From: Aralia elata
Taxonomy: Eukaryota; Streptophyta; Magnoliopsida; Apiales; Araliaceae
Direction: 5' to 3'
Length of the DNA stretch: 64,000 nucleotides
Assembly (NCBI GenBank): GCA_034770075.1
Contig: CM068385.1
Coordinates: 48,692,721 to 48,756,720, forward strand
Within the stretch, counting starts at the first letter, position 1. Every line of letters starts with the position of its first letter. The translations under genes were made by a program, and so were the position numbers. This document shows, one piece after another, positions 47,249 through 58,178 of the stretch. The notes beneath the pieces are model-generated. The model was not told the DNA's origin and did no database searches. It saw only the letters and a program-made list of their open reading frames with translations.

Positions 47249-48753
47249 TGTTGTTTCCCAAAGGCACTTAAGATCTAGAAGGGGGAGTTGAATAGATCCT
47301 TTAAAAAACAATTACTTATTTCAACCTTTTATCCAATCGATGATAATCAGATTAATTTAGCACAACGAAAAATATGATATTTAAAAGATTTCCCCTTAAA
47401 GATAACTTGAAGATTTCAGTTCTTAGTTTAGCTTAGAAAATTAATAATAATTATAGTGTAGATAAGTATAGGACAATAAGATAAATAACACAGAGAGATT
47501 TTTAAGTGGTTCAGAGACTAAACAACTCATACTCCACTCTTCTACTTCAATAAGTACGAAGCCACTATAAATTCGATCGCTCCGATCAGGACACTTTTGC
47601 CCTCTTCAAGCCCAGTAGACTTGGATATTTTAGTCACTATAATAAGGACACAAAGCCCTCTTCAAGCCCCGCAGACTTGGTAATTTAGTCATAAAGACAA
47701 GGACACTCTTGCCCTTTTCAAGCCCCGTAGACTTGAATCTCTATGGTCACTAAGACCTGAACGAACAGTTGTTTGAATGTTTGTGAGAGGTGCTGCTAAG
47801 ATGACGTTAATGTCTTCTTCTCAAATACTTAGCAGCTTGAACCAGATGTTCAAATCGTAGAGTATGTTCTTTTGTTTAGACATACTTTTTGGCTCGTTGA
47901 TTTCTTGTTCGTTACTTGATTTGAAACTTTGTAGCCATTTTGTAGTCTGTCTGAGATTTCTTCCCGTTGCTAGGTTTTCGTTGCCACATTTAATTCTTCA
48001 GATACTCTGAGATATTTGATGTGGACATTTTGAGTTTTAGGTGTCAGTTTTCTGGGGTTCAGCCTGTCACATCAGTCTGCAATCACACCAACCACTTTGA
48101 CCCGTCGCTTTCAGCAAACTAGCTGTTAGACATATCATTTGGTCTTTGATTTTCACTCAAGTGTGTTTGGTAAGGATTATCGGGATTCTCAATCAAGCAG
48201 ATCTTCCATGTTAGTCTGTCAGAGTTGATTGCTTTACGATCATGTAAGTTCGTAGTGTGGATTCTACGTCCTGAAGATAACTTTATGATAAGTCTGGTAT
48301 TCTACAAGTCTTTCTTCAGCTAAGCAAATTTGGAGGTGCTCTACCATTTGATTTTAACCTGCAATTCTTAAGGACTCTACATTCAATCCTTGCTGAGAGA
48401 ATTTTGCTTGTCTTTACGATTTTGTCCACTTTACGATTATAAGCCACAGCTCTGCGATGAGTCTAAAGCTTTACGATTGACAACTCGACTTTATGTTTTG
48501 TCTAAAGCTTTGCAACAGGAGAATTAAGTTTCCAATTCTTATACATATTTCCTTATAGCTCATCAGACTAACCTATTCACATCAATCTTATGCCTCCTAT
48601 CAACTCAATGTAGATCAACCTAACAAGTTTGATCTTACTCTAAGTCCTAGTACATTAAATCAGTTAAGGACTTTACAGAAGCTCATTGATACAAATATAC
48701 ATTAAGATCTATCATCATCAAATCAAATAATCCAATTCATACAGACTCCAATA
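47249..48753 (-). repeat. 5' LTR of SIRE-1 (1505 bp)
   Basis: Starts TGTTGTTTCCC; the right end reads CAATA where the 3' LTR has CTAACA, so the terminal CA has mutated. Contains ATCGTAGAGT at 47854-47863. Same length as the reconstructed 3' LTR, with scattered substitutions between them. Confidence 0.95.
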
Positions 48754-48817
48754 GACCCGACTCGTTGTTTATCAATTCTTCTATTACTGGGTTCCTGGTT
48801 TGTCTTCTAGGTGGCAT
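48754..48817 (-). pseudogene. gag: Tekay-3 gag, N-terminal codons
   Basis: ATG at 48817-48815 encodes MPPRRQTRNPV and ten further residues up to the SIRE-1 insertion, then continues at 29693 in the same frame. Tekay-1 gag begins MRPRR, which supports this start. Confidence 0.88.
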
Positions 48818-49233
48818 TATCTACCACAACTAAAACCTTACATTAACGCTTTGTGTTGTAAATCCTCATGTAACATTTTATTAGCGTTAGCATTATAAGT
48901 TACCACACAACACAAGTCGCACACAACAAAAAAAACATATAACAATATTACATTTATTTTCATATACCGCTGTTTTAATACAACGAGACCCAACCTGTGG
49001 CATACTTCTATAAATGCTCATGGCATAGCCTATCAACTACTATATATCCCCCTTATAAACAAAAGTGGGGATTTATAATATCCTACCCCTCTGGTCAGAA
49101 GCAACAATCAGGGTTTTAATACTATCCCATGCAAACAATAAAGCATAGGGATTACAACACAATTATGTCCCTACTATAAACAAAAGGTGGGACTTACTAC
49201 ACCTATATAATATATAACGGCTAATCTACCACA
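48818..49233 (-). other. Tekay-3 spacer between extra ORF and gag
   Basis: About 415 bases without a gene. Two related blocks of the form CCCTTATAAACAAAAGTGGG (near 49051-49071 and 49169-49190) are present; their role is unknown. Confidence 0.7.
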
Positions 49234-50070
49234 TCAATGCATGCCATAATGAGCTGCATCTATATGCTCCGGCTGCATATAGTCATTTATTAATCTGCGT
49301 CGAACCGAATGGCTAGTCTGACCGTCCTCAGTGGGATACCCCTGATCCCTGCCTCTCAAACTCCCAACAGCTAGATCCAACGCAAAGCTCAGGCACTCAA
49401 TCCTAACTGTCCTGGCCTGGACCTCTTTCTCCAGCTGATCTACCTTCCTAGCAGACTGAACCCACGCTTCCTCTATGCAGATCTTGTCTGCTATATCCCA
49501 ATTGAATTCGGCCTTTATGGCCTCATGCTCTACCTTTAGTCCTACCAATTCTAACTCTCCCTGCTCCTTCTTTTTCCTCAATTCAGTATTTCGGGGGACC
49601 AATTGGTGCAGTAATGGCCCTACATGCTGGGCCGAAGTCATATACTCTTCCAGATGTGCCTTCAGTCCTTTTACCTCATCTTCCAATAGATAAGCCATCT
49701 CCTTATACTGATCCTCCATACTCTGATGGGTTACATTCTGTTCTTCTAGGTCTCGGACTCTTTCTTCTAATTCCAAGTTCCTATCGGCTAGTTGGTCCAA
49801 TAAATAGTTCTTAGTTGGCAGCTCTTCGGCTTCATCTGCATTGTCGTCCTCCTCGGACTCACCCTCAACATCTTGACTACCCGATCTCATCACCCTGCCC
49901 CTAACGGATTCCTCTGACTCGGATAGATAGTCCTCATCCTCCTCAGGTTCGGACTCTACTGGTGCAACTGGCTCTACCGGCCCTTCTCCTAGCAATTGCC
50001 CGGTATCCACAGATATATCTGTGAACTCCTCCTCCATAACTATCTGACTCGGCTCTCCTATCTCAGCCAT
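49234..50070 (-). CDS. Extra ORF upstream of gag in Tekay-3: acidic coiled-coil protein, 278 aa
   Basis: Intact sense-strand ORF between the primer site and gag of a chromovirus. I choose the ATG at 50070 because it has A at -3 and G at +4; the five codons upstream begin with TTG. The first 90 residues or so are strongly acidic (runs such as EPEEDEDYLSESEE and EGESEEDDNADEAEE). Residues of roughly 95-235 are rich in L, E, K and Q with heptad-like spacing and should form one or two coiled coils. The C-terminal 45 residues are basic (SVRRRLIND). No signal peptide, membrane segment or zinc motif. Tekay-1 has no such ORF in its 290-base leader. The frame is open although the pol of the same element has many stops. 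No family recognised; it could be a packaging, chromatin-tethering or regulatory factor, but that is speculation. Confidence 0.75.
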   Translation of the reverse strand: MAEIGEPSQIVMEEEFTDISVDTGQLLGEGPVEPVAPVESEPEEDEDYLSESEESVRGRVMRSGSQDVEGESEEDDNADEAEELPTKNYLLDQLADRNLELEERVRDLEEQNVTHQSMEDQYKEMAYLLEDEVKGLKAHLEEYMTSAQHVGPLLHQLVPRNTELRKKKEQGELELVGLKVEHEAIKAEFNWDIADKICIEEAWVQSARKVDQLEKEVQARTVRIECLSFALDLAVGSLRGRDQGYPTEDGQTSHSVRRRLINDYMQPEHIDAAHYGMH

Positions 50071-50312
50071 CCTACAACATATCAAAAGACAACATCAGTA
50101 CAATAATAAAATATATTCATTGATCAAATGAAATAATATTTTATCACGCACTACATCGGCTCTATGAATTTCCACAACTCACCTCCAAACACGTAGGACT
50201 CAATGAATCTACTCGACCTGTGCCTTAATGCACCCTATACGAGTTTAATACTAAGGTTATAACCTAGGTTTCGCATTCTTGAAGTTTATAACCTAAGGCT
50301 CTGATACCAACC
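50071..50312 (-). other. Tekay-3 leader and primer-binding site
   Basis: The primer site TGGTATCAGAGCC (minus strand) lies at 50297-50309, three bases from the LTR. Confidence 0.88.
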
Positions 50313-53300
50313 TGTGACACCCCTAAATTCAAGTACTAATACCTCGAATTTGGTGCTCACGATAAATAACATCCAATAACCTTAAATTAACATATGATAA
50401 CTAATGCGGAATGAATAATTATATATTGATCATTACAAAAGGTTCACCATGGTCCCAAGGTCTATAGCCTTAAATCAAATACAACACATAGCTTAAAAAT
50501 ATATCCTCTAGAGTTCAAGTTACATCAACTGTTATCTAACAAAACATTTAAACAGATGGCACATCCATCCGAAGTCTAGAACTTCATCTTCTCCTTGCCC
50601 TTATCTCTGCTCGAGCACCCGGGCTTAGCTATAAAGTTTTCATAGTAAGGGTGAGCAACGAGTTTGCTCAGCAAGTTTCAAAGTTAGAAAGAATGATATA
50701 TCATGAATGAAAAGGAAATAAACAGAATCCATTTAACAATATAAATGACTTGAATCAAATAATCAATGCCCAATGAATAATGAAGATTGATTATTAAAAT
50801 GCCAAATAGTCGAATAGACTATGAACATACGTTAAGGCATCAATCACTTGATTAACCCTTATTAGGTTACAATTCCCAGATCTTGTACTCGAGGGGATCA
50901 ACCTCTCGTACCATATGTATATGCATAACATTTAATTCTGCTTTGTATCGTATTTCAGATACTTAGGAAAGTCCCTTCCATGGGGTTGTTCATTTCAGTC
51001 TAAGAATCCGCACCAACTACTGGTTTAGATAGCTTTTAAATTACTTCACATACATGAGTCTAGCCAAACAAATGGCTTAAACTTTTCTTGAATAGTTCAT
51101 GAATGCCATAACGTTAAACAATAGCATAATTCAATGGCAGATCAGAATCCAAATGCACTACGTGCGAATGCCAATAATATCGATGTGGAATAATTCTAAA
51201 ACAATTAATCCACTTAGCTCATGTTTGAGAAATAGAACTCGAGCTTAATTTAAGAAAATTACATTATGTAAGAAACTTAAGAACTTGCTCAATATAAAGA
51301 TTGATTATGACCGAACTTGCACACAGTATTCAAGGTGTGTAAGATAGGGGAACTTACAAAGACATACACGATAGTATAACATATAATCTAAAAGCTTGAA
51401 GTGAGGGAACTTGCATAATATTAGAAACCCGTACACAATATGTAAGGGTATATAGGTTAGGAACTTGCCTAGTTTGCTGCTTACTTCTTACTCTATAATT
51501 CTGTTCGGCAAGTACCCTACAGGAATTATAATGTACTCTCTGATTAGTTAAGCTGAGCATTAATAATGGACTAAATAAACTTGCTCAAGAGGTTCATACG
51601 GTTTGCTCTATAGTCCACTCAAATACTCTACGATCTGCTATGACAGCTCTACGATCAGTAGGGCTTTAATATTATCGATGGAGTTACTCTACGATCAGTG
51701 GGGTGACTCTACGACCACTGACTTGATGACGTTATGCCAAGGTCAGTTGACTTGACTTAGCAGTGCTCTGCTCTGACTTCTACAATCACTAGCGAAGCTT
51801 CTACGACTTACGGATGGAGCTCTACGATGGCCGAGTGAAGCTCTACGATCGGCAGAGTCCACTCTACGATGGTCGAGTGAAACTCTATAATCGGCAGAGT
51901 CCACTCTACGATGGTCGAGTGAAACTCAACGATCAGCAGAGTCCACTCTACGATCCATTGGGATTTAGAAGTACTTTAAATTTCCGCTCAAGGAACATCC
52001 TTTGGCCGATTAATCTAAGGTTAAACATGACTAGAAATATCGTAGTTCGGGAATCCCTTCGGGCTCGGATGTCCTTTGCGTTTGGCTTTGGGAAGCCAAG
52101 GGTTTGGGTCTCAGCGTCATACTAGGACTTCAGCTTCGGAGTAGTGACTTCGGAAGTTAGGTTCGAGCCTTACTGTATAAAAGATTCTTAGCTTCGGGTC
52201 CAGCACTGAACCAGACCCATAGAGGCTTATCAAAAACCTTCGGGTTCATTTATGGATTTCACTTCGGAACCACTCTACAGTTTGGGGTTGGGTAACCACC
52301 GATGTCTAACCCCGTTACTTAGGTCCATAGGTTCGGAGTGAGGTGACAAACCTCATCGGAATAGCTTCGGCCCTTCCGATATTAACTAGGTAACATGGGT
52401 AAGGTCATTAATACGACTCCGGTGTAAGTCACTAACCAGTCCCATATATATATAGTATGTAGTTCCAGTACAGCTACTCTACGACTGAGAGTTTAACATT
52501 ACTATAACATTACAACTAATCATGCTTGACTCAACGTCTACTAACTCAATCAGAAGGAAATCTAACTGGGCAAGGAAAGACTAATGCTTGAAATAAAAAG
52601 GGGTCTCACCTCTCCGGAGTTTTGTTCGCTATCTCTCTAGCTTTCAGATTCTGTTCGTCTCTCCGAACGACAAGAACTCCTCCTCAAGGTTACTCTTACC
52701 TCACAATATCTCTCTTGTATCAGAACTAATAAACTCAGCAAACTTTATAAGAAAAATCGGGGTCTCTATTTATAGAGAATCCTTTATCTAATCGTTGGTC
52801 ATTACTCCGACCTTCATACTGGTTCTAATCGAATTAACCGTTGGTCAAGAGAGGTTTGGTGGAAAGTTTACCAACCTATCTTCCAGCCATACCCAGTAAT
52901 CATCAGATTGGACTTTAATCAGCGAAGTAGGGAAATAGGCCATTGGCCTGATGCGGCAGATTGTACTCTTACGCAAAGATAAAATGTTTGATTAGCCTTT
53001 AACAGTAAAGACCACAAGGTCGGGCCACTTCTGATTTGGGCCTATTTAATAACTTAACTCACCAGCTTACAAACCCACACACAATTAGCTTGGAACTGGC
53101 CTGTTTAATGAAATAAAAAGGACTAGTCCACTATTAAGAATTTCTTAGTGGAACTATTTAAGATTAATAATACTAACTTTCTACAAGACCATTACACAAG
53201 TAGCTATTTGGGCTTATTTAAAATAATCTACAAGGCTAGTCCATTATATCTAGACTATTAAATCAATTCACATATAACCACACATAGTCACCCAAATCAT

Positions 53301-53392
53301 TTAGGGTTTAAAAGTAATTTGCAAAAGAATTTAATAACAAAGATTAAATTATTGACCTTAATAATATTGTTTTGAAAATCGTGGTCATTACA
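50313..53392 (-). repeat. 5' LTR of Tekay-3 (3080 bp)
   Basis: Same ends as the 3' LTR. TATA box on the minus strand at 52766-52775. Word array at about 51625-51960 (exact ACTCTACGAT at 51625-51634). This LTR would drive transcription through the extra ORF into gag. Confidence 0.92.
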
Positions 53393-54457
53393 ACAAGTCT
53401 CTAAACAAATTAACTAGCATGCAAAGTCCTTTGATTATTATAAGTTCCTTTAAAAGTATTGTTGTTGAGTACATATCTCATAGGAGATAACCTCTATTAA
53501 ATATGCTTGTTCGTACATCGATTGTTGGAAATTATTCCTAAATTGAAACTTTTTAGTTTTCATAAACCTTGGTTGAACACCTTTACGAATCCTTTCAAAA
53601 CATCAGTTGTTGATAAGTTGTGTATGTGATTGTTGTGAGAAATATGTCTAAGGCATTTGTTTCGGCTAGACCAAGAAGTAAGTAAGTAAGATTAATAGTA
53701 AATCATTAATTCTTTGAGAAAGCTATCCGAACCAATTGCTTTGGTAAGGACTCTTGTGATCTGCTGAGATGAACAACCCTCAAGTGTATGGGGTATTATT
53801 ATATATGTTGGGGGACCAACTTGTGTGCTATGACTGAACGTTATGCATAATGTGGGTGTTACGGGGCTGATCACCTCATGTGCCTGTTTTGGAGGTTTGT
53901 AGTAAACCACTGTCAATCCTTCTAGTAGAAGTTCATGGTCCTCAATGACCACTCAATATTAAAGTGCCTTGACTTTGAAATTCTGCAGTCATTATTCTGA
54001 ATTCATTCAAATAACTTATTAATTGTTGTCAATTGATTGAACTTCTGAAATTATGGAAATTCTTGACATAGCTATTTGTTATTGCTTTTATGCTTGCTGG
54101 ACAAATTTGTTGCTCACCCTTACTTAAACACAAAATGTACAGTTAAAGCGAAGCAGGGCAGTGGCTCGGGGAAGGACAAAGGGAAGGGCAAAACTACAGA
54201 GTAGTTTTAGCTATTAGATATTAAGTGATTATTATGAATAATTGTATTAAGACTTATGACTTATGATTATGTATTTGAAGAACTTAAGCTAAGTTATGTA
54301 ATAGTTACGGTCGCGAGAACCTGGGAGAAGGATGTAATACGTATTAATCAATGTGAACCATATATTATTCCGTAATATATTGATAATTAGATAGATTATG
54401 AGTGGTATCGTGGAGCACCAAGTTCAGGTAGAGGTATCTGAATTTAGGGGCGTCACA
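53393..54457 (+). repeat. 3' LTR of Tekay-2, second part
   Basis: Resumes at the ACAAG target copy and ends TTTAGGGGCGTCACA, the same LTR end (reverse complement TGTGACGCCCC) as in Tekay-1. A Tekay-2 target duplication is probably GTGAG (54458-54462); its partner is off the left edge. No gene-like frame. Confidence 0.85.
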
Positions 54458-55295
54458 GTGAGTTAGATGCTATGTTTGCAATTAAGTTCCTTACAGCCTC
54501 TGGAGTTTTGTCTACCAATGCTCCTCCGCTACCAGCATCAATCATACTCCTATCCATTGATAATAAGCCCCTCATAGAAGTATAGAATCAGGTGTTGATC
54601 ATCGATTTGGTAGGGTGGACTACTAGAGCACAGCTTATTAAATCTTTCCCAATACTAATAGAGAGTTTTGCCATTGAACTATCGGATTCTACATATCTCC
54701 TTCCTTATGTTAGCCACTCTTGAAGCAGGAAAATACTTCTCCAAGAACAGCCTTTTTATATCATTCCATGATTATACCGATCCTGAAGGAAGATAGTACA
54801 ACCAGTCCTTCGCTAAATCTGCCAGTGAAAAGGGAAAAACTCTAAGCTTTATTTGCTCCTCTGTTATTCCTTGTAGTTTCATGGTGGAACACACCACATG
54901 GAATTCCTTTAAGTGCTTGTATAGATCTTCACCTGTGAGACCACGAAAAGTAGGCAAAAGATGAATTAGTCCTGATTTTAATTCAAATGCTGCAGTTAAA
55001 GTAGGATATTCAATGCACAAGGGTTGTTGGTTCAAATTAGAAGTAGACAACTCCTTCAAGGTCCTGTTATTATTGGGAGTAACCATCTTCTCTTCGTCTG
55101 AATCACTGAATGAACTGTTTGAAAGTAATTCGAGTGCTATGTTGAGCCCCAGTGATGGAACTTCGTTTGAATCTGCAGTAATGCTTCGGGATTGATGAGT
55201 CTCTTTTCGTAACCTGCGTGCAGTTTTCTCTATTGATAAGTCTCTTTCCGTAACCTGCGTACAGTTTTCTCTATCTCTGGATCAAATTTCAATTC
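54458..55295 (-). pseudogene. gag: Athila-2 gag, 5' part
   Basis: Athila-type gag read right to left from about 55295. The N-terminus resembles FDPEIEKTVRRLRKE; a 41-base tandem duplication at 55200-55277 shifts the frame. The conserved core then follows: LPTFRGLTGEDLYKHLKEF, VCSTMKLQG and FPFSLADLAKDWLYYLP (55000-54780), a stop, then FLEKYFPASR and SMIDAGSGGAL (about 54555). It is cut at 54457 by Tekay-2; the rest of the element lies off the left edge. Gag would form the particle and bind RNA. Confidence 0.88.
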
Positions 55296-55365
55296 AAGAG
55301 AGTGAGAGGATCGAGTTATAAACTGAAATAAAAGAAGCAAAGAATAAATAAAAATAAATTACACT

Positions 55366-55382
55366 CCCCGGCAGCGGCGCCA
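55366..55382 (-). promoter_or_regulatory. Primer-binding site of Athila-2
   Basis: Minus-strand TGGCGCCGCTGCCGGGG, the Athila type. Confidence 0.88.
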
Positions 55383-55394
55383 AAGTTTGGAAGT

Positions 55395-56770
55395 TGTCGT
55401 TAACACTCTAAAATTAAAAACCTTACTTTTACTCTATGAACATTAAATTCAGTATAGTGATAAGCAATGATCGATCCCACAGAGAGTGATGTTGTCTTAT
55501 ATTTATCCTAATATTTTTAACAGTAAATAAGATGGGGGGTTTTGAGTTTAAATAACTAATTAATGAAAACAAAATTTAACTAAGAAGATATACCAATGAA
55601 CTAAAAACTCTAGTTCTTCAGTTCAGTATCCCCTTTTCACAATAACAGAATAACTAAGTATAGCAATATTTATCCTTCAATGAAACTAATAACCCAGATA
55701 ACTGCAATCGCTAATTATTCGAAATCCCCCTTAGGTTTTAAATCCAATGTAACAATCACCCCATTAGACCCTAACTATCATACAACCTAGAACTTTCAGT
55801 CTAGATTTAATATAACAGCAACATTAAGAATTAAGGAATTAGGTTATTCTAAGCAACAATCACACAATCAGGGATTATTTAACTTGTATTCTAATAATTT
55901 TAGCAATACTCAAAAGCTTGACTACAATCAGGTATTACTAATCGCTACTTATAATCAGATACAATATCGTTTGCTTAATATTATATCTTAATCAAACAGG
56001 TGATATTAATCAGATTAATCTAACTGGCCACATTAAATCAATCAAATCAAATAGCATGCAATCAATTAAAGCAGATTATTAAGAATAAGTTTCATATAAG
56101 AAGAAATAAATAATGAATACTCAATTAAACCATTAATTATAAATAAGGTTCAACATCCCTTAGAACTGAAATTAAAGAACATAGCCTGACATGCCTTCAA
56201 TCTTGCCTCCAAGTCTAGGGTTTACAATCATGTAGCTAAGATTCTTAAAACTTGACTAGAAACATCTATTTATACTCTTAGAATAAAGTCCTAAAGCAAT
56301 AAGAATTGCAATCCAAGTTGGAGTCGAAGTGGATAAAAATTACAAAACTGGAAAATTTCTTGAAACCGACCTGGCGCGGCCGTGCCAAGATTCCTTCTTG
56401 TAACGGCGCTGTCGCGCCCTCTTTGGCCTTGCATATAACACAGCCACGCCCAACCTCCAAAGTCCATTTTTTTTCTTCTGACGATCGGCGCTGCCGTGCC
56501 CATTTCTAAGCTTCTTCTAGCGTGGTCGCACCCAGACTCCAGAGAAGCCCTTGTTTCGTCAGCATCATAGTGTTGTCGCGCCTCTTCCTACTACAATTCT
56601 GGCACTACCGCGCCGGACCTTCTTCTGGCAATGATTTTTTATCTTTTCCTCTTTTCAGTTCTAATTCCTTCTGAAATCAATAAACACCTTAATAAGTCCA
56701 TATACACATAAAACATGTAATAAAACTAAACATAAAGGAATCAAAATTAATGAAAATTATGCTTTTATCA
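55395..56770 (-). repeat. 5' LTR of Athila-2 (about 1.38 kb)
   Basis: The minus strand starts TGATAAAAGCATAATTTTC and ends GTTAACGACA. A TATA box (TATAAATAG) lies at 56266-56274. Inverted-repeat words lie at 56372-56615. The neighbouring AGAAG (56771-56775) is the probable target duplication. Confidence 0.85.
56372..56615. repeat. Inverted-repeat words in Athila-2 LTR
   Basis: TGGCGCGGCCGTGCCA (56372-56387), GGCGCTGTCGCGCC (56405-56418), GGCGCTGCCGTGCC (56487-56500) and GGCACTACCGCGCC (about 56601-56614), with weaker forms at 56522 and 56571. All share the pattern GGCRC-N4-YGCC. Confidence 0.88.
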
Positions 56771-57519
56771 AGAAGCAATACTTACCATAGTAAGTTTAGA
56801 TTTAGGAGTATGAAAGAAAATGATATCCCTTTACGAATATGAAAAAGTGATATCCCTTTACCTCGATATTGTGAAACACAAAATTAATAGCTGACCAAAT
56901 CCTTCCATGTTCGTCTTTGCACCAGTAAAGAATGTGACTTTCGGATTTTTTAGAGCTTTCAAAATCTCTTTATGTTTTCACAAAAGTTGTAACTCTCAAA
57001 AAGATACACGAAATAGACTCAATAATCACTCCATTCGGAGTTAGTATGACTAAGTTATGAATTTTCAAAACTAGGGTTGAAAATAATGACGAAAATCATG
57101 ACAGATTACGATTTTTAGCATTTTAAGGCATGAAGATGGCATCAGTTGTCTTTTCTCCCTTCTTCAAAGTTGTAGAGGACGAAAAACTAAAGAAAATAGG
57201 CTTTTGATTCACTCAATTCCGACAAAGGATGAATTTATTATAATTTTTCTAAAGTGCTGCTGAATATAAGAAAATTCCACTCGGGAATTCAAAGAAGAAT
57301 GCAACAAAAGATTTCAAAACTACAAATGGCTTGGAATATAAATGTAGCACTCTACTGATATTTACTAATACTTAAGGTAGCTTAGCATACTTCGAGAGAA
57401 ACTTACATTAAGAAGTTTTTAGAGAGTAGAAGAAAATGTAAGTAAGAAAGTTATGAAATTCCTTATATTAAGTCTTCCTATTTATAGCCAAAATCCACCA
57501 CATTTAATAAATATATTAT

Positions 57520-57800
57520 TCATCCATTATCATTATCTTTAAATTTATTATTCATAATGCTTTACCCATAATAATCCATTATCATTATTTATTCAAAAAA
57601 ATTAATCCATTTATCAATTATTTATAAAAAAAAAAAAGATTAATCCATTATCATTATTAATAATAAAAAAGATTTAAATCTATTATCATTATTAATAAAA
57701 AAAAAAGATTAATTCATTATCATTATTTATTCAAAAAAGATTAATCTATTATCATTATTAATAAAATAAAAAAAGATTAATCCACTATCATTATTTATAA
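57520..57800. repeat. AT-rich tandem repeats in LTR-G
   Basis: Irregular repeats of about 30-45 bases built on ATTAATCCATTATCATTATT and A-runs. Confidence 0.85.
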
Positions 57801-58051
57801 TTCCTACCATTCATAAAAAAATATCTTTAATCTACCATATATTAATTACCTTTAATCTACCACATAGTAATTATCTCACATATTAATTATTCACATTTTT
57901 CACATTTTAATATTACATTTTTCTTTACTATTCACAATTATAAATGTATTACTATCACAGATATTAGTGTTCTTCAAATAATGAGTATGTATAACAGTTT
58001 AATATCCGTAACTTTTAATTACATAACTTTCCATTACTACCCTTACTACAA

Positions 58052-58178
58052 TGACAATTATTGTGACAATAGTATGAAATGTTGTGACAATTATCATGAC
58101 AATAGTATGAAATGTTGTGACAATTATTGTGACAATAGTATGAAATGATGTGACAATTATTGTGACAACCCCAAATCC
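58052..58178. repeat. 33-bp tandem repeat, about 3.8 copies
   Basis: Copies start at 58052, 58085, 58118 and 58151, unit beginning TGACAATTATTGTGACAATA. Each unit contains the inverted pair TGACAAT and ATTGT. Part of LTR-G. Confidence 0.93.

Larger units (their letters stand above)
29699..48753 (-). mobile_element. SIRE-1: SIRE/Maximus-type Ty1/copia element with env-like region
   Basis: Minus-strand element. 5' LTR 47249-48753, tRNA-Met primer site 47232-47246, gag-pol about 47194-41850, a post-pol env-like region 41401-38232, polypurine tract 37552-37565 and 3' LTR 29699-37551 interrupted by Athila-1. Removing Athila-1 and one target copy gives a 3' LTR of exactly 1505 bases, the same as the 5' LTR. 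The target duplication GACCC is perfect (29694-29698, 48754-48758). The YVDDIIFGSTN motif and the post-pol ORF are typical of SIRE. Confidence 0.95.
10435..53392 (-). mobile_element. Tekay-3: complete but split Ty3/gypsy chromovirus
   Basis: Minus-strand element with both LTRs in the window: 3' LTR 10435-13579 and 5' LTR 50313-53392. Its internal region is cut by Copia-1 (17524-29131) and SIRE-1 (29699-48753). Stripping those leaves 5' LTR, tRNA-Met primer site, an extra coiled-coil ORF, gag, protease, RT, RNase H, integrase with chromodomain, polypurine tract and 3' LTR. The target duplications are GCAAG and ACAAG in the Tekay-2 LTR. The two LTRs differ by many substitutions and several indels (3145 versus 3080 bases), so this is not a recent insertion. 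Confidence 0.92.

Noticed and set aside
49234..50070. The extra ORF as the N-terminal part of Tekay-3 gag
   Set aside because: It ends in a stop about 415 bases before the gag ATG at 48817, which aligns with the Tekay-1 gag start; composition is unlike gag.
58052..58178. Regularly spaced repeats resembling a CRISPR array
   Set aside because: Head-to-tail tandem repeat with no unique spacers, in a plant LTR.
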